Positions 26,311-38,512 of a stretch of DNA of 58,383 bases are shown one piece after another. This DNA comes from Bacillota bacterium. Its GTDB lineage: Bacteria > Bacillota > Dethiobacteria > DTU022 > UBA8154. Each line of letters starts with the position of its first letter. Positions within the stretch are counted from its first letter, which is position 1. Below the pieces are notes generated by a model. The model was not told the origin of the DNA. It searched no databases and saw nothing but the letters and a program-made list of their open reading frames with translations. The DNA is taken from the NCBI GenBank assembly GCA_012798755.1, contig JAAZMP010000102.1:1-58383 (forward strand), written 5' to 3'. The position numbers and the translations under genes are program-made.

Positions 26311-27762
26311 CTATTTTTCCAGCTGTTTCAGTTTTTTTTGCAAAAGTTTAGTGGCCAATTGGGGATTGGCCTGCCCCTTGGTTCGTTTCATTACCTGCCC
26401 CATAAGAAAACCTACCGCCTTCTTGTTTCCGGCGAAATAATCATTTACAGCATTGGGGGTATCTTCTATGACTTCGTCAACAATACGAAGAAGTTCCTGT
26501 TCGTCGCTGATCTGGACTAAACCTTTTTTTTGAACTATTTCCTTGGGGTGCCTACCGCTTTGGAATGATTCTTCCAGCACATCCTTGGCCAACCTTCCAC
26601 TTAAAGTTCCCGCAGCCAAAAGTTCCAGCAGTGCAGCAAAATGCTGCGGGGTAAAGGCTACCTCATCTATTTCCTTCCCCATGCTGTTCAAAAGTCCCGA
26701 AACATCGCCCAGCAGCCAGTTACTCACTGTTTGAGGCTGAGGAAATATTTTAAGCGTTTCCTCAAAAAAATCTGCCATTTCCCTGGATGAGGTAATAATC
26801 TCTGCTTGGTAGGGTGAGATCCCTTGTTCTTCCATGAGTCGAAAATAACGGTCCACCGGCAGTTCCGGAAGTTTACTTTTTACCGCGCCGATAAACTCTT
26901 CGCTTAATATAAGGGGCGGAAGATCCGGTTCGGGGAAAAAGAGGTAGTCGTGTTCATCTTCTTCCTTACTGCGCATCTCTATTGTGGCTCCATCCTCTTC
27001 ACTCCACCTTCTGGTTTCCAAAGCCACTGTTCCCCCTGCTTTCAAGATTTCCTTTTGGCGGCCGACCTCATATTCCAGGCCTCTTTGTACGGCCCTGAAA
27101 GAATTCATGTTTTTTATTTCCACCTTACGGCCCAAAGATTTCGTGCCAGCCGGCCTTAATGAAATGTTGGCATCGCAACGCAGGCTGCCTTCCTCCATTT
27201 TGCAGTCCGAAACGCCTGTATATAAGAGAGTTTTCCGCAATGATTCCAAAAAAAGATGCGCCTCCTCCGGGGAGTGTATATCCGGAGCCGTAACGATCTC
27301 AATTAAAGGAACGCCGCTGCGGTTATAATCTACATAAGAACGCTCCCCGGCTTCGTCATGCATGAGTTTTCCGGCATCCTCCTCCAAATGCAAACGTTCT
27401 ATGCGCACTTTCCGGATCAATTTGCCGTCTTTTACAAGTTCCAAATATCCATCGCGGGCCAGGGGCCTGTCGTGCTGGGAAATCTGGTAAGCTTTTGGCA
27501 GATCGGGGTAGAAATAGTTTTTCCGATCAAACTTGCTATAGTGTGCAATTGTGCAGTTTAAAGCCAAGGCGGCCTCCAAAGCTAATTTTAGGACGTTTTC
27601 ATTGAAAATAGGCAGAGAGCCCGGCAGTCCCAGGCAGACGGGGCAAACATTTGTATTGGGAGCCTCCCCAAAGCGGTTAGGGCATGCACAAAATATTTTG
27701 CTTTCCGTCAGTAATTCGACATGCGTTTCCAGCCCAATAACAACTTCATATTCAAAAGACAT
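26311..27762 (-). CDS. gatB: Asp-tRNA(Asn)/Glu-tRNA(Gln) amidotransferase subunit B
   Basis: A 483-residue GatB. The N-terminal catalytic domain has YEVVIGLETHVEL and the glycine-rich VCLGLPGSLP segment; the motif KNYFYPDLPKAYQISQ that contacts the tRNA and the ATP site is intact; the C-terminal YqeY-like helical domain (about 330-480) contacts the tRNA. GatB activates the Glu or Asp on mischarged tRNA and accepts ammonia from GatA. The gene starts four bases after the gatA stop, with the ribosome site inside the gatA end. It completes gatC-gatA-gatB. Confidence 0.97.
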   Translation of the reverse strand: MSFEYEVVIGLETHVELLTESKIFCACPNRFGEAPNTNVCPVCLGLPGSLPIFNENVLKLALEAALALNCTIAHYSKFDRKNYFYPDLPKAYQISQHDRPLARDGYLELVKDGKLIRKVRIERLHLEEDAGKLMHDEAGERSYVDYNRSGVPLIEIVTAPDIHSPEEAHLFLESLRKTLLYTGVSDCKMEEGSLRCDANISLRPAGTKSLGRKVEIKNMNSFRAVQRGLEYEVGRQKEILKAGGTVALETRRWSEEDGATIEMRSKEEDEHDYLFFPEPDLPPLILSEEFIGAVKSKLPELPVDRYFRLMEEQGISPYQAEIITSSREMADFFEETLKIFPQPQTVSNWLLGDVSGLLNSMGKEIDEVAFTPQHFAALLELLAAGTLSGRLAKDVLEESFQSGRHPKEIVQKKGLVQISDEQELLRIVDEVIEDTPNAVNDYFAGNKKAVGFLMGQVMKRTKGQANPQLATKLLQKKLKQLEK

Positions 27763-27766
27763 CCTT

Positions 27767-29242
27767 TTAATGTCCCCCTTCTACAGATATTTCCGGTTTA
27801 TACCCTTTTACCCCCAGCATGTCTTCCAGGGCATAACAAAACTGCAACATGCGCCCCTCCTCAAAAGGACGCCCCATGATCTGTAAGCCCACCGGCAGGC
27901 CTTCTACAAAACCGCAAGGAATAGATATGGCCGGAATGCCGGTAAGGTTGGCCGCTCTGGTATAATTATCGCGGCTATGCACAGTTTGGGGATCATCATT
28001 TTTTGCCCCGAGCTTAAAAGCAGTAGTGGGAGAAGTCGGCGTCGCGATCAGATCATAATCACGAAATACCTTTTCAAAATCCTGCTTGATAAGAGTGCGC
28101 ACTTTGAGTGCTTTCCAATAATAATCATCATAATGTTCAGTACGCAGAACATGCGTTCCTAAAATGATGCGTTTTTTCACCTCTGAACCAAATCCCCGGC
28201 TTCTCGTTTGCCGGTAAAGTTCGGAAAGGGTATCCCCTTCCCGCGCACGAAAACCGTACCGAACACCATCATAACGAGCCAAAGCGGAAGAAATTTCCGC
28301 TGAAACTACAAGATGATAACAAGGCAGAACATAAGGGGTTTTGGGCAAGGAAATTTCATCCACCTCCGCCCCCAATTGTTCACTTTTTGCCAACGCCTCC
28401 ATGATAACTTTTTTTACAGGTTCCTCCAGCCCTTCCCCAAAAAATTCTTTGGGAAAACCAATTTTAAAACCCTTTACCTCCCGCCCCAGATAATCCACAT
28501 AATTATCTTTGCTTTTAGCAGATGTGGAATCCCGGGGATCATGCCCGGCGATAATATCCAGCACCATGGCGCAATCTCTGACGTCTTTGGAAAGTGGGCC
28601 GACTTGATCTAGGGAAGGAGCCAAGGCAGCCAGGCCATAGCGTGAAACCAACCCATAAGTTGGCTTCAAACCAACCACACCGCACATTGAGGCAGGTTGG
28701 CGCACAGACCCCCCGGTATCGGATCCTAAAGAGAAAAATATTTCGTCTGCAGCCACCAAAGCAGCTGAACCACCGCTTGAGCCCCCCGGAACCCGGCTGA
28801 TATCCCAGGGATTGCGTGTAGGGTGAAAAAACGATCTTTCAGTGGAAGAGCCCATGGCAAATTCATCCATATTGGCTTTTCCCATGAGGACAGTTCCGGC
28901 CTCTTTTAGTTTTTCTGTAACATGGGCATCATAAGAAGGACGATAATTTTCCAACATTTTGGATGCGTACGTGGTGGGAATACCTTGTGTACAAATGTTG
29001 TCTTTGAGTGCCATAGGGATGCCGGCCAAAGGTGATAGTTTTTTGCCTTCGGCCAAAAGTTTATCGATTTTTTTAGCTTCCTGCAAAATTTTTTCACTTT
29101 CAAGAATAGTTATAAAACCTTTAATAATGCCTTCAACTCCCGAAATACGTTCCAGCACCGATTCCGTTAGTTCCTGGGATGTTACTTCTTTTTTTCGTAG
29201 GGCTGCAGCTGCCTCGCAAGCAGTCATCTCATAAAGCTTCAT
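27767..29242 (-). CDS. gatA: Asp-tRNA(Asn)/Glu-tRNA(Gln) amidotransferase subunit A
   Basis: A 491-residue amidase-signature protein that releases ammonia from glutamine and channels it to GatB. The Ser-cisSer-Lys triad is present: K80 in MALKDNI, S155 in PGGSSGGSA and S179 in GSDTGGSVRQPA. ANMDEFAMGSS, conserved in GatA, is at 123-133. Length is normal. It follows gatC by 22 bp. The presence of gatCAB implies that Gln-tRNA and perhaps Asn-tRNA are made by the indirect route in this organism. Confidence 0.97.
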   Translation of the reverse strand: MKLYEMTACEAAAALRKKEVTSQELTESVLERISGVEGIIKGFITILESEKILQEAKKIDKLLAEGKKLSPLAGIPMALKDNICTQGIPTTYASKMLENYRPSYDAHVTEKLKEAGTVLMGKANMDEFAMGSSTERSFFHPTRNPWDISRVPGGSSGGSAALVAADEIFFSLGSDTGGSVRQPASMCGVVGLKPTYGLVSRYGLAALAPSLDQVGPLSKDVRDCAMVLDIIAGHDPRDSTSAKSKDNYVDYLGREVKGFKIGFPKEFFGEGLEEPVKKVIMEALAKSEQLGAEVDEISLPKTPYVLPCYHLVVSAEISSALARYDGVRYGFRAREGDTLSELYRQTRSRGFGSEVKKRIILGTHVLRTEHYDDYYWKALKVRTLIKQDFEKVFRDYDLIATPTSPTTAFKLGAKNDDPQTVHSRDNYTRAANLTGIPAISIPCGFVEGLPVGLQIMGRPFEEGRMLQFCYALEDMLGVKGYKPEISVEGGH

Positions 29243-29264
29243 ATGTCATACCCCTCCGTTTAAA

Positions 29265-29558
29265 CTAATCAATTATCAGCGGCACCAAAAAGTAGCCCTC
29301 TTCTTGATCGGGTGCTTCTTGTAGAACGTTATGCAAAAAAGCGCTGTCGCTGGAAACAGCGCGATCTTCTCTTAAAACATTTTTTAACTGCCAAACATTG
29401 ATGGTAGGTTCAACATCTTCAAGTTCCAGCTCCTCGAAGAGACGACTATATTCCAGTATAAGATCGATCTGTTCCCTATACAAGGTCTTTTCTTCCTCGG
29501 TAAGATCCAACATCGACAATGCAGCCGCCTGTTCAACGTCTTTTTTACTAATGTTCAA
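29265..29558 (-). CDS. gatC: Asp-tRNA(Asn)/Glu-tRNA(Gln) amidotransferase subunit C
   Basis: A 97-residue GatC, the belt protein that holds GatA and GatB together. It opens MNISKKDVEQAAALSMLDL and ends with the conserved LREDRA...AFLHNVLQEAPDQEEGYFLVP region. The start is TTG after GAGGTGATAAAAT. It is the first gene of the operon; the preceding 70 bp must hold its promoter. Confidence 0.95.
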   Translation of the reverse strand: MNISKKDVEQAAALSMLDLTEEEKTLYREQIDLILEYSRLFEELELEDVEPTINVWQLKNVLREDRAVSSDSAFLHNVLQEAPDQEEGYFLVPLIID

Positions 29559-29658
29559 ATTTTATCACCTCTTCAAAAAATGGTAGCAGGAGAGAGAAAC
29601 GCAGCTGTCGAATATAGCAGGTAATGGTTTGCAATATAACTTAGGAGGGAAAACGACT

Positions 29659-31957
<2,299 letters not shown>

Positions 31958-32005
31958 TTACGCTTTTATTATACCTCATATTTCCAACAAATACGCTTGT
32001 TATGT

Positions 32006-33289
32006 TTATTCTGTCCGGCGCAAGGCGCGATGGCCTATGTCCTTGCGGAAATATTTACCTTCAAAATCAATTAGATCGGCCATTTTATAAGCTTTAGCCA
32101 AGGCATCCTTAAGTGAGGGATCCCAAGTTGTCAGCCCCAGCACCCTTCCCCCGGCTGTAAGCGTCCGGTTGCCTTCAAACGACGTTCCGGCATGGAAAAC
32201 AGCGGCATTTTCAAATTGCGATACTTTTTCCAGCCCGCTTATTTCTTTACCTTTTTCATATTTACCCGGATAGCCCTGTGAAGCAAGTATCACACAAACA
32301 GCGGCGTATGAAGACCATTTTGGAGGCGATACAGATTGCAAGTTTCCCCGGGCCGCCTCATAAAGAAGCGGGCATAGATCAGATTCTATAAGTGGTAGCA
32401 GGACCTGTGTCTCCGGATCGCCAAAACGGACGTTGAATTCCAAAACCTTAAGCTTTTCCTCCGGAGTGATCATCAGCCCCCCGAAAATAACCCCTCTGTA
32501 ATTTATGCCTTCATTTTTTAGTCCTGCCAGCAGCGGTTCAAAAATGTCCCGGATAACTTTTGCAGCCAACTGTTCCGATAAAATTGGGGCCGGGGAGTAT
32601 GCGCCCATGCCTCCTGTGTTAGGACCGCGATCTTGTTCATAGATCGCTTTATGATCCTGTACCGAGGCCAAGGGATAGTAAGTTTCACCATCAGTGATAG
32701 CAAATACTGAAACTTCTTCGCCCCGCAGAAATTCCTCGATGACAATAGAATCGCCGGCCGCACCAAAAGCCCTGTCTTCCATTATGTAATGTACAGCTTC
32801 GGCCGCTTCCCGGGCATCTTCAGCTATTATGACACCTTTTCCGGCCGCAAGCCCGTCTGCTTTAACGACTGCCGGATAAGAAACATCTTTTAGGTAACGA
32901 TATGCTTCCCGGGGTTTTTTGAATATTTCATACTGTGCCGTGGGAATGTTGTATTTTGTCATAAATTCTTTAGCCCAGGCTTTGCTTCCTTCGAGGCGGG
33001 CACCCCGGGAGCAAGGCCCAAAGATTAATTGGCCGTTTTCCTGAAATAGATCCGTTATGCCAATCGACAGCGGCGCCTCCGGGCCTACTACAGTAAGATG
33101 AATTTCTTTTTCACGGGCAAATTTCTGTAGCTTTTCAGTTTCTTCTGCTTTTACGGGAATGCATTCCGCCAACGAAGAAATACCGGCGTTGCCCGGGGCG
33201 CAATATATTTTTTTTACTGCGGGGCTTTGGGATAATTTCCAGATAAGAGCATGCTCTCTGCCTCCTCCACCCACCACCAAAACGCGCAA
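32006..33289 (-). CDS. purD: Phosphoribosylamine-glycine ligase (GARS)
   Basis: A 427-residue ATP-grasp enzyme that joins glycine to phosphoribosylamine. The N-terminal MRVLVVGGGGREHALIWKL is diagnostic, and GPNTGGMGAYSPAP and GVIFGGLMIT of the ATP-grasp core are present. Last gene of the purine operon, 12 bp after purH. Confidence 0.97.
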   Translation of the reverse strand: MRVLVVGGGGREHALIWKLSQSPAVKKIYCAPGNAGISSLAECIPVKAEETEKLQKFAREKEIHLTVVGPEAPLSIGITDLFQENGQLIFGPCSRGARLEGSKAWAKEFMTKYNIPTAQYEIFKKPREAYRYLKDVSYPAVVKADGLAAGKGVIIAEDAREAAEAVHYIMEDRAFGAAGDSIVIEEFLRGEEVSVFAITDGETYYPLASVQDHKAIYEQDRGPNTGGMGAYSPAPILSEQLAAKVIRDIFEPLLAGLKNEGINYRGVIFGGLMITPEEKLKVLEFNVRFGDPETQVLLPLIESDLCPLLYEAARGNLQSVSPPKWSSYAAVCVILASQGYPGKYEKGKEISGLEKVSQFENAAVFHAGTSFEGNRTLTAGGRVLGLTTWDPSLKDALAKAYKMADLIDFEGKYFRKDIGHRALRRTE

Positions 33290-33301
33290 TTCTTATCACC
33301 T

Positions 33302-34855
33302 CTAGTGCTTGAAATAACGTTTTCCTGTAAACAACATAGCTACATTATACTTTTCACATGCCTCTATAACTTCCCCGTCACGGGCTGAACCCCCCGGCTG
33401 AATGACGGCTGTAACCCCTTCTTCCGCAGCAGCTTCCACGCCATCTTTAAAAGGAAAAAAAGCATCGGAGGCCATGACACTTCCTTTAACACTTTCGCCG
33501 GCCTGTTTAACGGCAATTTTAACTGCTCCTACGCGGCTCATCTGACCGGCGCCAATGCCCAAAGTTTGCCGCCTTTTGGCAATCACGATTGCATTTGATT
33601 TGACGTGTTTGACCACTTTCAGGGCAAAAAGGAGATCCTCCTCTTCCTGCTTTGTTGCTTTCCTGCCGGTTACGTTACGCCATTTATCAGGAAAATATTT
33701 TTCTGTTAGATCATCCTGTAAAAGAAGCCCGCCACTGACTTTTTTAAAGTCAAGCCCCTTTTCCTGATTTTCCGGAGAATCGAGATCTATCTCCAGCAAG
33801 CGCACATCTTTTTTTTGTGAAAGCACCTCCAGGGCCTCCTTGGAAAAGGAAGGGGCAGCGATCACCTCTAAAAATATTTTGGCCATCATCCGTGCTGTTT
33901 CCCCGTCAACCTCCCGGTTTAAGGCAACTATTCCTCCGAAAATAGATACGGGATCAGAATCATAGGCTTTGCGATAGGCCTCCTCGATATTGTCAGCAGA
34001 TCCGACACCGCAGGGATTAGTATGTTTTACGGCTACGGCAGTCGGTTCCGAAAATTCTTTAAGAAGTTCCCAGGCCGCGTTCAAGTCGTTGATATTGTTG
34101 AAAGAAAGTTCTTTGCCTTGAAGTTGTTTGGCAACGGCTACAGAACTTTTTTCCGGCAAAGGATCGCTGTAAAATGAAGCCCTTTGGTGGGGGTTTTCCC
34201 CATAACGCAGGTCCTGGATTTTTGTAAAAGGCAGTGCAAACCTAATTGGAAATTGCGCATCGTTTTCCTCCCTCAGCCCCCGCAGGTAGTTGCTGATAAT
34301 ACTATCATAGTAGGCAGTGTGTGAAAAAGCCTCCACAGCAAGGTTGTAGCGTTTAGAAAGGGATACATCTCCCAGGTTGCGCAGTTCTTCAATAATCATA
34401 CTGTAATCGGCCGGTTCCACGACAACAATTACATCTTTATAGTTTTTGGCCGAGGATCTCAGCATAGCGGGTCCTCCGATATCAATGTTTTCGATAGCCT
34501 CTTCCAAAGTAGCATCATCTCTTGCCACAACTTCCGGAAAGGGATACAGGTTGACAGCAACAAGGTCAATAGCTTCGATGCCATGTCTTTGCATCTGTTC
34601 CAGATGTTGCGAAGAATCCCTCCGGCCTAAAATCCCACCGTGTACCAAAGGGTGGAGGGTTTTCAGACGCCCCCCGAGAATCTCCGGAAAGCCGGTAAGA
34701 TCGCTTACATCTTTAACCTTGATTCCCGCTTCCCTCAAAGTTTTTGCTGTACCCCCCGTGGAAATTATTTCCCAGCCCATAGCTTCCAGTTCCTGAGCAA
34801 AAATTACCACCCCGGTTTTGTCAGACACGCTGATAAGAGCCTTTTTAGCCTTCAT
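33302..34855 (-). CDS. purH: Bifunctional AICAR transformylase/IMP cyclohydrolase
   Basis: A 517-residue enzyme catalysing the last two steps to IMP. The cyclohydrolase half opens with ALISVSDKTGVV and carries ISTGGTAKTL; the transformylase half has AVKHTNPCGVGSADN with the catalytic Lys-His pair. Its first 11 bases overlap the end of purN, typical of coupled translation. Formyl-tetrahydrofolate is the one-carbon donor, as in PurN. Confidence 0.97.
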   Translation of the reverse strand: MKAKKALISVSDKTGVVIFAQELEAMGWEIISTGGTAKTLREAGIKVKDVSDLTGFPEILGGRLKTLHPLVHGGILGRRDSSQHLEQMQRHGIEAIDLVAVNLYPFPEVVARDDATLEEAIENIDIGGPAMLRSSAKNYKDVIVVVEPADYSMIIEELRNLGDVSLSKRYNLAVEAFSHTAYYDSIISNYLRGLREENDAQFPIRFALPFTKIQDLRYGENPHQRASFYSDPLPEKSSVAVAKQLQGKELSFNNINDLNAAWELLKEFSEPTAVAVKHTNPCGVGSADNIEEAYRKAYDSDPVSIFGGIVALNREVDGETARMMAKIFLEVIAAPSFSKEALEVLSQKKDVRLLEIDLDSPENQEKGLDFKKVSGGLLLQDDLTEKYFPDKWRNVTGRKATKQEEEDLLFALKVVKHVKSNAIVIAKRRQTLGIGAGQMSRVGAVKIAVKQAGESVKGSVMASDAFFPFKDGVEAAAEEGVTAVIQPGGSARDGEVIEACEKYNVAMLFTGKRYFKH

Positions 34856-35450
34856 TTCTGAAACATTTTCTCCCTTCTATGCTTAATTTACCCTGGATAA
34901 AGAGTTGTATAGCCCGGGGGTAAAGACGGTGTTCAACTTTGTGAATGCGGTTTTGTAAAGATTCCACCGTATCATCGTCATAAACAGGAACGGATTCCTG
35001 TAAAATAATAGGGCCCGTGTCCAGTCCTTCATCGACTAAATGAACGGTACAACCGCTGACCTTTACCCCATAATCCAGAGCCTGTTTGATACCCTCCAGG
35101 CCGGGAAAGGATGGCAATAGCGAGGGATGTATGTTCATTATCCTGCCCCGGAATTTATTAATAATAAGCGGTGAAACGAGGCGCATATAGCCTGCAAGAA
35201 CGATAAGTTCAACCTTTCTTTTTTCCAGCACGGCAGCAATAGCCTCATTGTAAGCCTCCCGCCCGGAATAATCTTTTATATCAATAAAGACGGCCTCAAT
35301 GCCATGCCGCCTGGCCCTCTGTAAAGCATAAGCATCCTTTACATCGCTGATTACAACCTTTATGTGGCCCTCTATTTCGCCTTTATCCACAGCATCAATT
35401 ATAGCTTGCAGGTTGCTCCCATAACCTGAAGCAAGCACAGCGAGGTTCAT
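34845..35450 (-). CDS. purN: Phosphoribosylglycinamide formyltransferase (GAR transformylase)
   Basis: A 201-residue folate-dependent GAR transformylase. It has LASGYGSNLQAI for phosphate binding, NIHPSLLPSFPG with the catalytic Asn and His, and HLVDEGLDTGPII with the catalytic Asp. The folate-dependent PurN, not formate-dependent PurT, is used here. It overlaps purH by 11 bp and follows purM by 17 bp. Confidence 0.97.
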   Translation of the reverse strand: MNLAVLASGYGSNLQAIIDAVDKGEIEGHIKVVISDVKDAYALQRARRHGIEAVFIDIKDYSGREAYNEAIAAVLEKRKVELIVLAGYMRLVSPLIINKFRGRIMNIHPSLLPSFPGLEGIKQALDYGVKVSGCTVHLVDEGLDTGPIILQESVPVYDDDTVESLQNRIHKVEHRLYPRAIQLFIQGKLSIEGRKCFRNEG

Positions 35451-35467
35451 TTTACCTACACCCCCGG

Positions 35468-36508
35468 TTATAAGATATCCAAAGCAGAATCCTTACCTGT
35501 TTTTTCCACCACCGAGCCGATTTCCCAGGCCTTTGCCCCTTTAGCTTCGCACTGTTTCAACAGCGAAGCAGATATTTCCGGCGCAACTGCCAAAACCAGG
35601 CCAATTCCCATGTTGAAAGTACGGAACATTTCCTTTTCCTTTATACGGCCACGTTCTTGAATGAAAGGGAAAATGGGTGGCACTTCCCAGTTTTTTTTCC
35701 GGATGAGCGCTTTTAGTCCTGCAGGTAAAATACGCGGAAGGTTTAACACCAAGCCGCCCCCGGTAATGTGGGCTGCTCCTTTAAGTTCATTTTGGCGCAA
35801 CAAAGACATAAGCAGGGGAACATAAATGTTAGTCGGTTTTAACAGTTCTTCGCCAAGAGTACAGCCAAGTTGGGGCCAAAAGGTTTCCAAGTCCAGGCCG
35901 GCATGTTCCAGCAAAACTTTTCGGACCAAGGAAAAACCGTTGCTATGCAGACCATTGGAGGATATACCGATGAGGACATCTCCGGAGGTGATGTTTTTAC
36001 CGGTAATGATTTTTTCCCTATCGGCTATGCCCACGGCAAAGCCCGCCAGATCGTATTCCCCCGGTGGATAAAAACCGGGCATTTCCGCCGTTTCGCCGCC
36101 CAAAAGGGCACAACCGGCCCGGCGGCACCCCTCCACTACTCCGGACACTATTTCCGTGACACTTCCGGCATCGAGTTTTCCCACAGCCAGGTAATCCAGA
36201 AAAAAGAGTGGTTCAGCGCCTTGCACTGCCAGATCGTTTACGCACATGGCCACAGCATCTATGCCGATCGTATCATGCTTTCCCAGCTTAAAAGCAATCT
36301 TCAATTTCGTACCCACGCCATCGGTGGCAGCCGCAAAAACAGGCTCTTTATAATGACCAAGTTCGGGGCGGAAAAAACCGGCAAAACCTCCGATATCCGT
36401 TAGCACCTCCGGCCGAAAAGTGGTACGGACCATTTCTTTAATCCCCTGAACCACCCTCTCGCCGGCGTCAATATCAACTCCTGCTTTTTTATAATCAAAA
36501 CTTTCCAC
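35468..36508 (-). CDS. purM: Phosphoribosylformylglycinamidine cyclo-ligase (AIRS)
   Basis: A 346-residue AIR synthetase with [16 protein letters not shown] at the start, [19 protein letters not shown] in the middle and [16 protein letters not shown] later. The GTG at 36508 (12 bp after AAGGAG) was preferred over a longer frame reaching into purF, because the family starts here. It lies 16 bp after purF. Confidence 0.96.
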   Translation of the reverse strand: MESFDYKKAGVDIDAGERVVQGIKEMVRTTFRPEVLTDIGGFAGFFRPELGHYKEPVFAAATDGVGTKLKIAFKLGKHDTIGIDAVAMCVNDLAVQGAEPLFFLDYLAVGKLDAGSVTEIVSGVVEGCRRAGCALLGGETAEMPGFYPPGEYDLAGFAVGIADREKIITGKNITSGDVLIGISSNGLHSNGFSLVRKVLLEHAGLDLETFWPQLGCTLGEELLKPTNIYVPLLMSLLRQNELKGAAHITGGGLVLNLPRILPAGLKALIRKKNWEVPPIFPFIQERGRIKEKEMFRTFNMGIGLVLAVAPEISASLLKQCEAKGAKAWEIGSVVEKTGKDSALDIL

Positions 36509-36524
36509 AGCAACTGAACACTCC

Positions 36525-37910
36525 TTATACCGGATATTCACCGGAAAAGCAGGCCAAGCAAAAGCCGTCCGGCGGAAGGCCCACTGCATCTAGCATGCCC
36601 TGGGGGCTCAGATACTTCAAGGAGGTGGCTCCAATTTCCCGGCAAATTTCTTCTATTTTCATTCGTGAACCCACCAGCTCTTCGCGGGTCTGCATATCTA
36701 TGCCGTAATAGCAAGGTGAAATTATAGGTGAAGAACTGATACGCAGGTGGACCTCCTTGGCCCCCGCTTTAAAAAACATATTAACCAGATTTTTGCTCGT
36801 CGTCCCTCTGACGATAGAATCGTCCACAACCACAATTCTTTTACCTTCCACTACTTTTTTGACAGGGTTTAGCTTCAATTGCACCCCAACATTGCGACTG
36901 TCCTGCCAGGGCTGGATAAAGGTACGTCCGATATAGCGGTTTTTGACCAATCCCATTTCGTAGGGAAGGCCCATTTCTTCGGCAAAACCTGAAGCAGCGG
37001 TAATGCTGGAATCCGGAACTCCCGTGACGATATCCGCCTCCACGGGGTGTTCGCGAGCCAGCAGATTGCCGAGTTTTTTACGCACCGAATGAACATTTTT
37101 CCCGCCAATATTGCTGTCGGGCCGGGAAAAATATATAAATTCAAAGATGCAAAGTGCAGAGCGATGTGAAGGCAAAACTTGAAGGCTTTTAATACCTTCC
37201 TTTGTAATAATAATCATTTCCCCGGGAGCGATATCCCTTAACATTTCCGCTCCAATAGCATCGAAAGCACAGGTTTCCGAGGCCAGCACATAACGATCCC
37301 CCCAGCGCCCCAAAGAAAGGGGCCTCATTCCGAAAGGATCCCGCAATCCCACAAGTTTATCTTCCGCTAAAAAGAGAAAAGAAAAGGCACCGTGAAGATG
37401 CGGCAGAACACTCTTAAGGGAAGATTCGAAATCATCACAGCCATAGCGGGCTATGAGATGGGCAACAAGTTCGCTATCAGTCGTTGTTTGGAAAATAGAG
37501 CCTTCCTTTTCCAAATTACCCCGCAATTCATCGGCATTCACCAGGTTGCCGTTGTGGGCTACCGCCAGGTTGCCATGACGGTAACGGACTAAAAGCGGCT
37601 GTGCATTTTCCGGGCTGTCTTTCCCAGCAATGGAATGGCGAACATGCCCGACAGCTGCCAGGGCCGAAACATTTTTTAGGCTCTTAAAATGGGGAAAGAC
37701 TTCGGAAACCAATCCTGCTTCCTTTTTTAAATGAATGTTATGGCCATCGCTTATGGCTATTCCGGCGCTCTCCTGTCCACGATGCTGCAGAGCATACAAG
37801 GCATAGTTTGTCAAACGCAGCAAGTCCTGTCCCGGAGCAAAAATGCCAAATATTCCACAGGCTTCCTTCATTTTACTACAGCGCATCCCGGTTGGTTTTT
37901 TATTTTTCAT
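36525..37910 (-). CDS. purF: Amidophosphoribosyltransferase, iron-sulfur type
   Basis: A 461-residue committed-step enzyme of purine synthesis, making phosphoribosylamine from PRPP and glutamine. The catalytic Cys is C18 in [11 protein letters not shown]; the first 17 residues form a propeptide, as in B. subtilis PurF, which must be cleaved. The PRPP loop is [13 protein letters not shown]. Cysteines in [14 protein letters not shown] and FCLACFSG are at the positions that bind a [4Fe-4S] cluster in the Bacillus enzyme, so oxygen sensitivity is expected. The gene overlaps the end of purE by 11 bp. Confidence 0.97.
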   Translation of the reverse strand: MKNKKPTGMRCSKMKEACGIFGIFAPGQDLLRLTNYALYALQHRGQESAGIAISDGHNIHLKKEAGLVSEVFPHFKSLKNVSALAAVGHVRHSIAGKDSPENAQPLLVRYRHGNLAVAHNGNLVNADELRGNLEKEGSIFQTTTDSELVAHLIARYGCDDFESSLKSVLPHLHGAFSFLFLAEDKLVGLRDPFGMRPLSLGRWGDRYVLASETCAFDAIGAEMLRDIAPGEMIIITKEGIKSLQVLPSHRSALCIFEFIYFSRPDSNIGGKNVHSVRKKLGNLLAREHPVEADIVTGVPDSSITAASGFAEEMGLPYEMGLVKNRYIGRTFIQPWQDSRNVGVQLKLNPVKKVVEGKRIVVVDDSIVRGTTSKNLVNMFFKAGAKEVHLRISSSPIISPCYYGIDMQTREELVGSRMKIEEICREIGATSLKYLSPQGMLDAVGLPPDGFCLACFSGEYPV

Positions 37911-38424
37911 TTAATCGCATCCTTAAAACCTCTTCATAGCCAATTTGCTGCAATTGTTGATTTTTGGCTTTTACCCGGGTGGCAAGCTCTTCTTTGTAGG
38001 CAATGATCTTTTTCCTAATCGACGGATCCTTGATACCAATGATTTGCGCGGCCAAAACCCCGGCATTGTAGGCACCGTCAACAGCAACCGTCGCTACGGG
38101 GATACCTCTGGGCATCTGCACTGCGGCAAAAAGAGCATCGACCCCCTGCAGGGGGGAACTACACAGCGGAACAGCGATAACCGGCAGCGGGGTTAAAGCT
38201 GCAATAATCCCGGCAAGATGGGCAGCACCACCGGCCCCGGCAATGATCACATCAATGCCTTTAGCAGCAGCATTTTTGGCAAAATCCGCAGTTTCTTCCG
38301 GTAAACGATGGGCCGAAGAGATAAGCACTTCAAAAGGGAGTTGAAATTTTTCCAGCGCATGAAAGCACTGTGACATTACAGGCAGATCCGAATCACTACC
38401 CAAAACAACGCTTACCTTAACCAT
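37900..38424 (-). CDS. purE: N5-carboxyaminoimidazole ribonucleotide mutase, class I PurE
   Basis: A 174-residue PurE with GSDSDLPVM at residues 9-17, SAHRLPEET with the catalytic histidine, and GGAAHLAGI. The sequence fits class I, which works with PurK; no purK is in the window. The ribosome site is CAAGGGGGGATTCT. The unit continues into purF. Confidence 0.96.
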   Translation of the reverse strand: MVKVSVVLGSDSDLPVMSQCFHALEKFQLPFEVLISSAHRLPEETADFAKNAAAKGIDVIIAGAGGAAHLAGIIAALTPLPVIAVPLCSSPLQGVDALFAAVQMPRGIPVATVAVDGAYNAGVLAAQIIGIKDPSIRKKIIAYKEELATRVKAKNQQLQQIGYEEVLRMRLNEK

Positions 38425-38512
38425 AGAATCCCCCCTTGGGATTTTTAGTATGATTTGTTTTTAATGACTGACGCTACACTCTCGGAGTTTTTCGGTAAAA
38501 TCGAACCTTCAT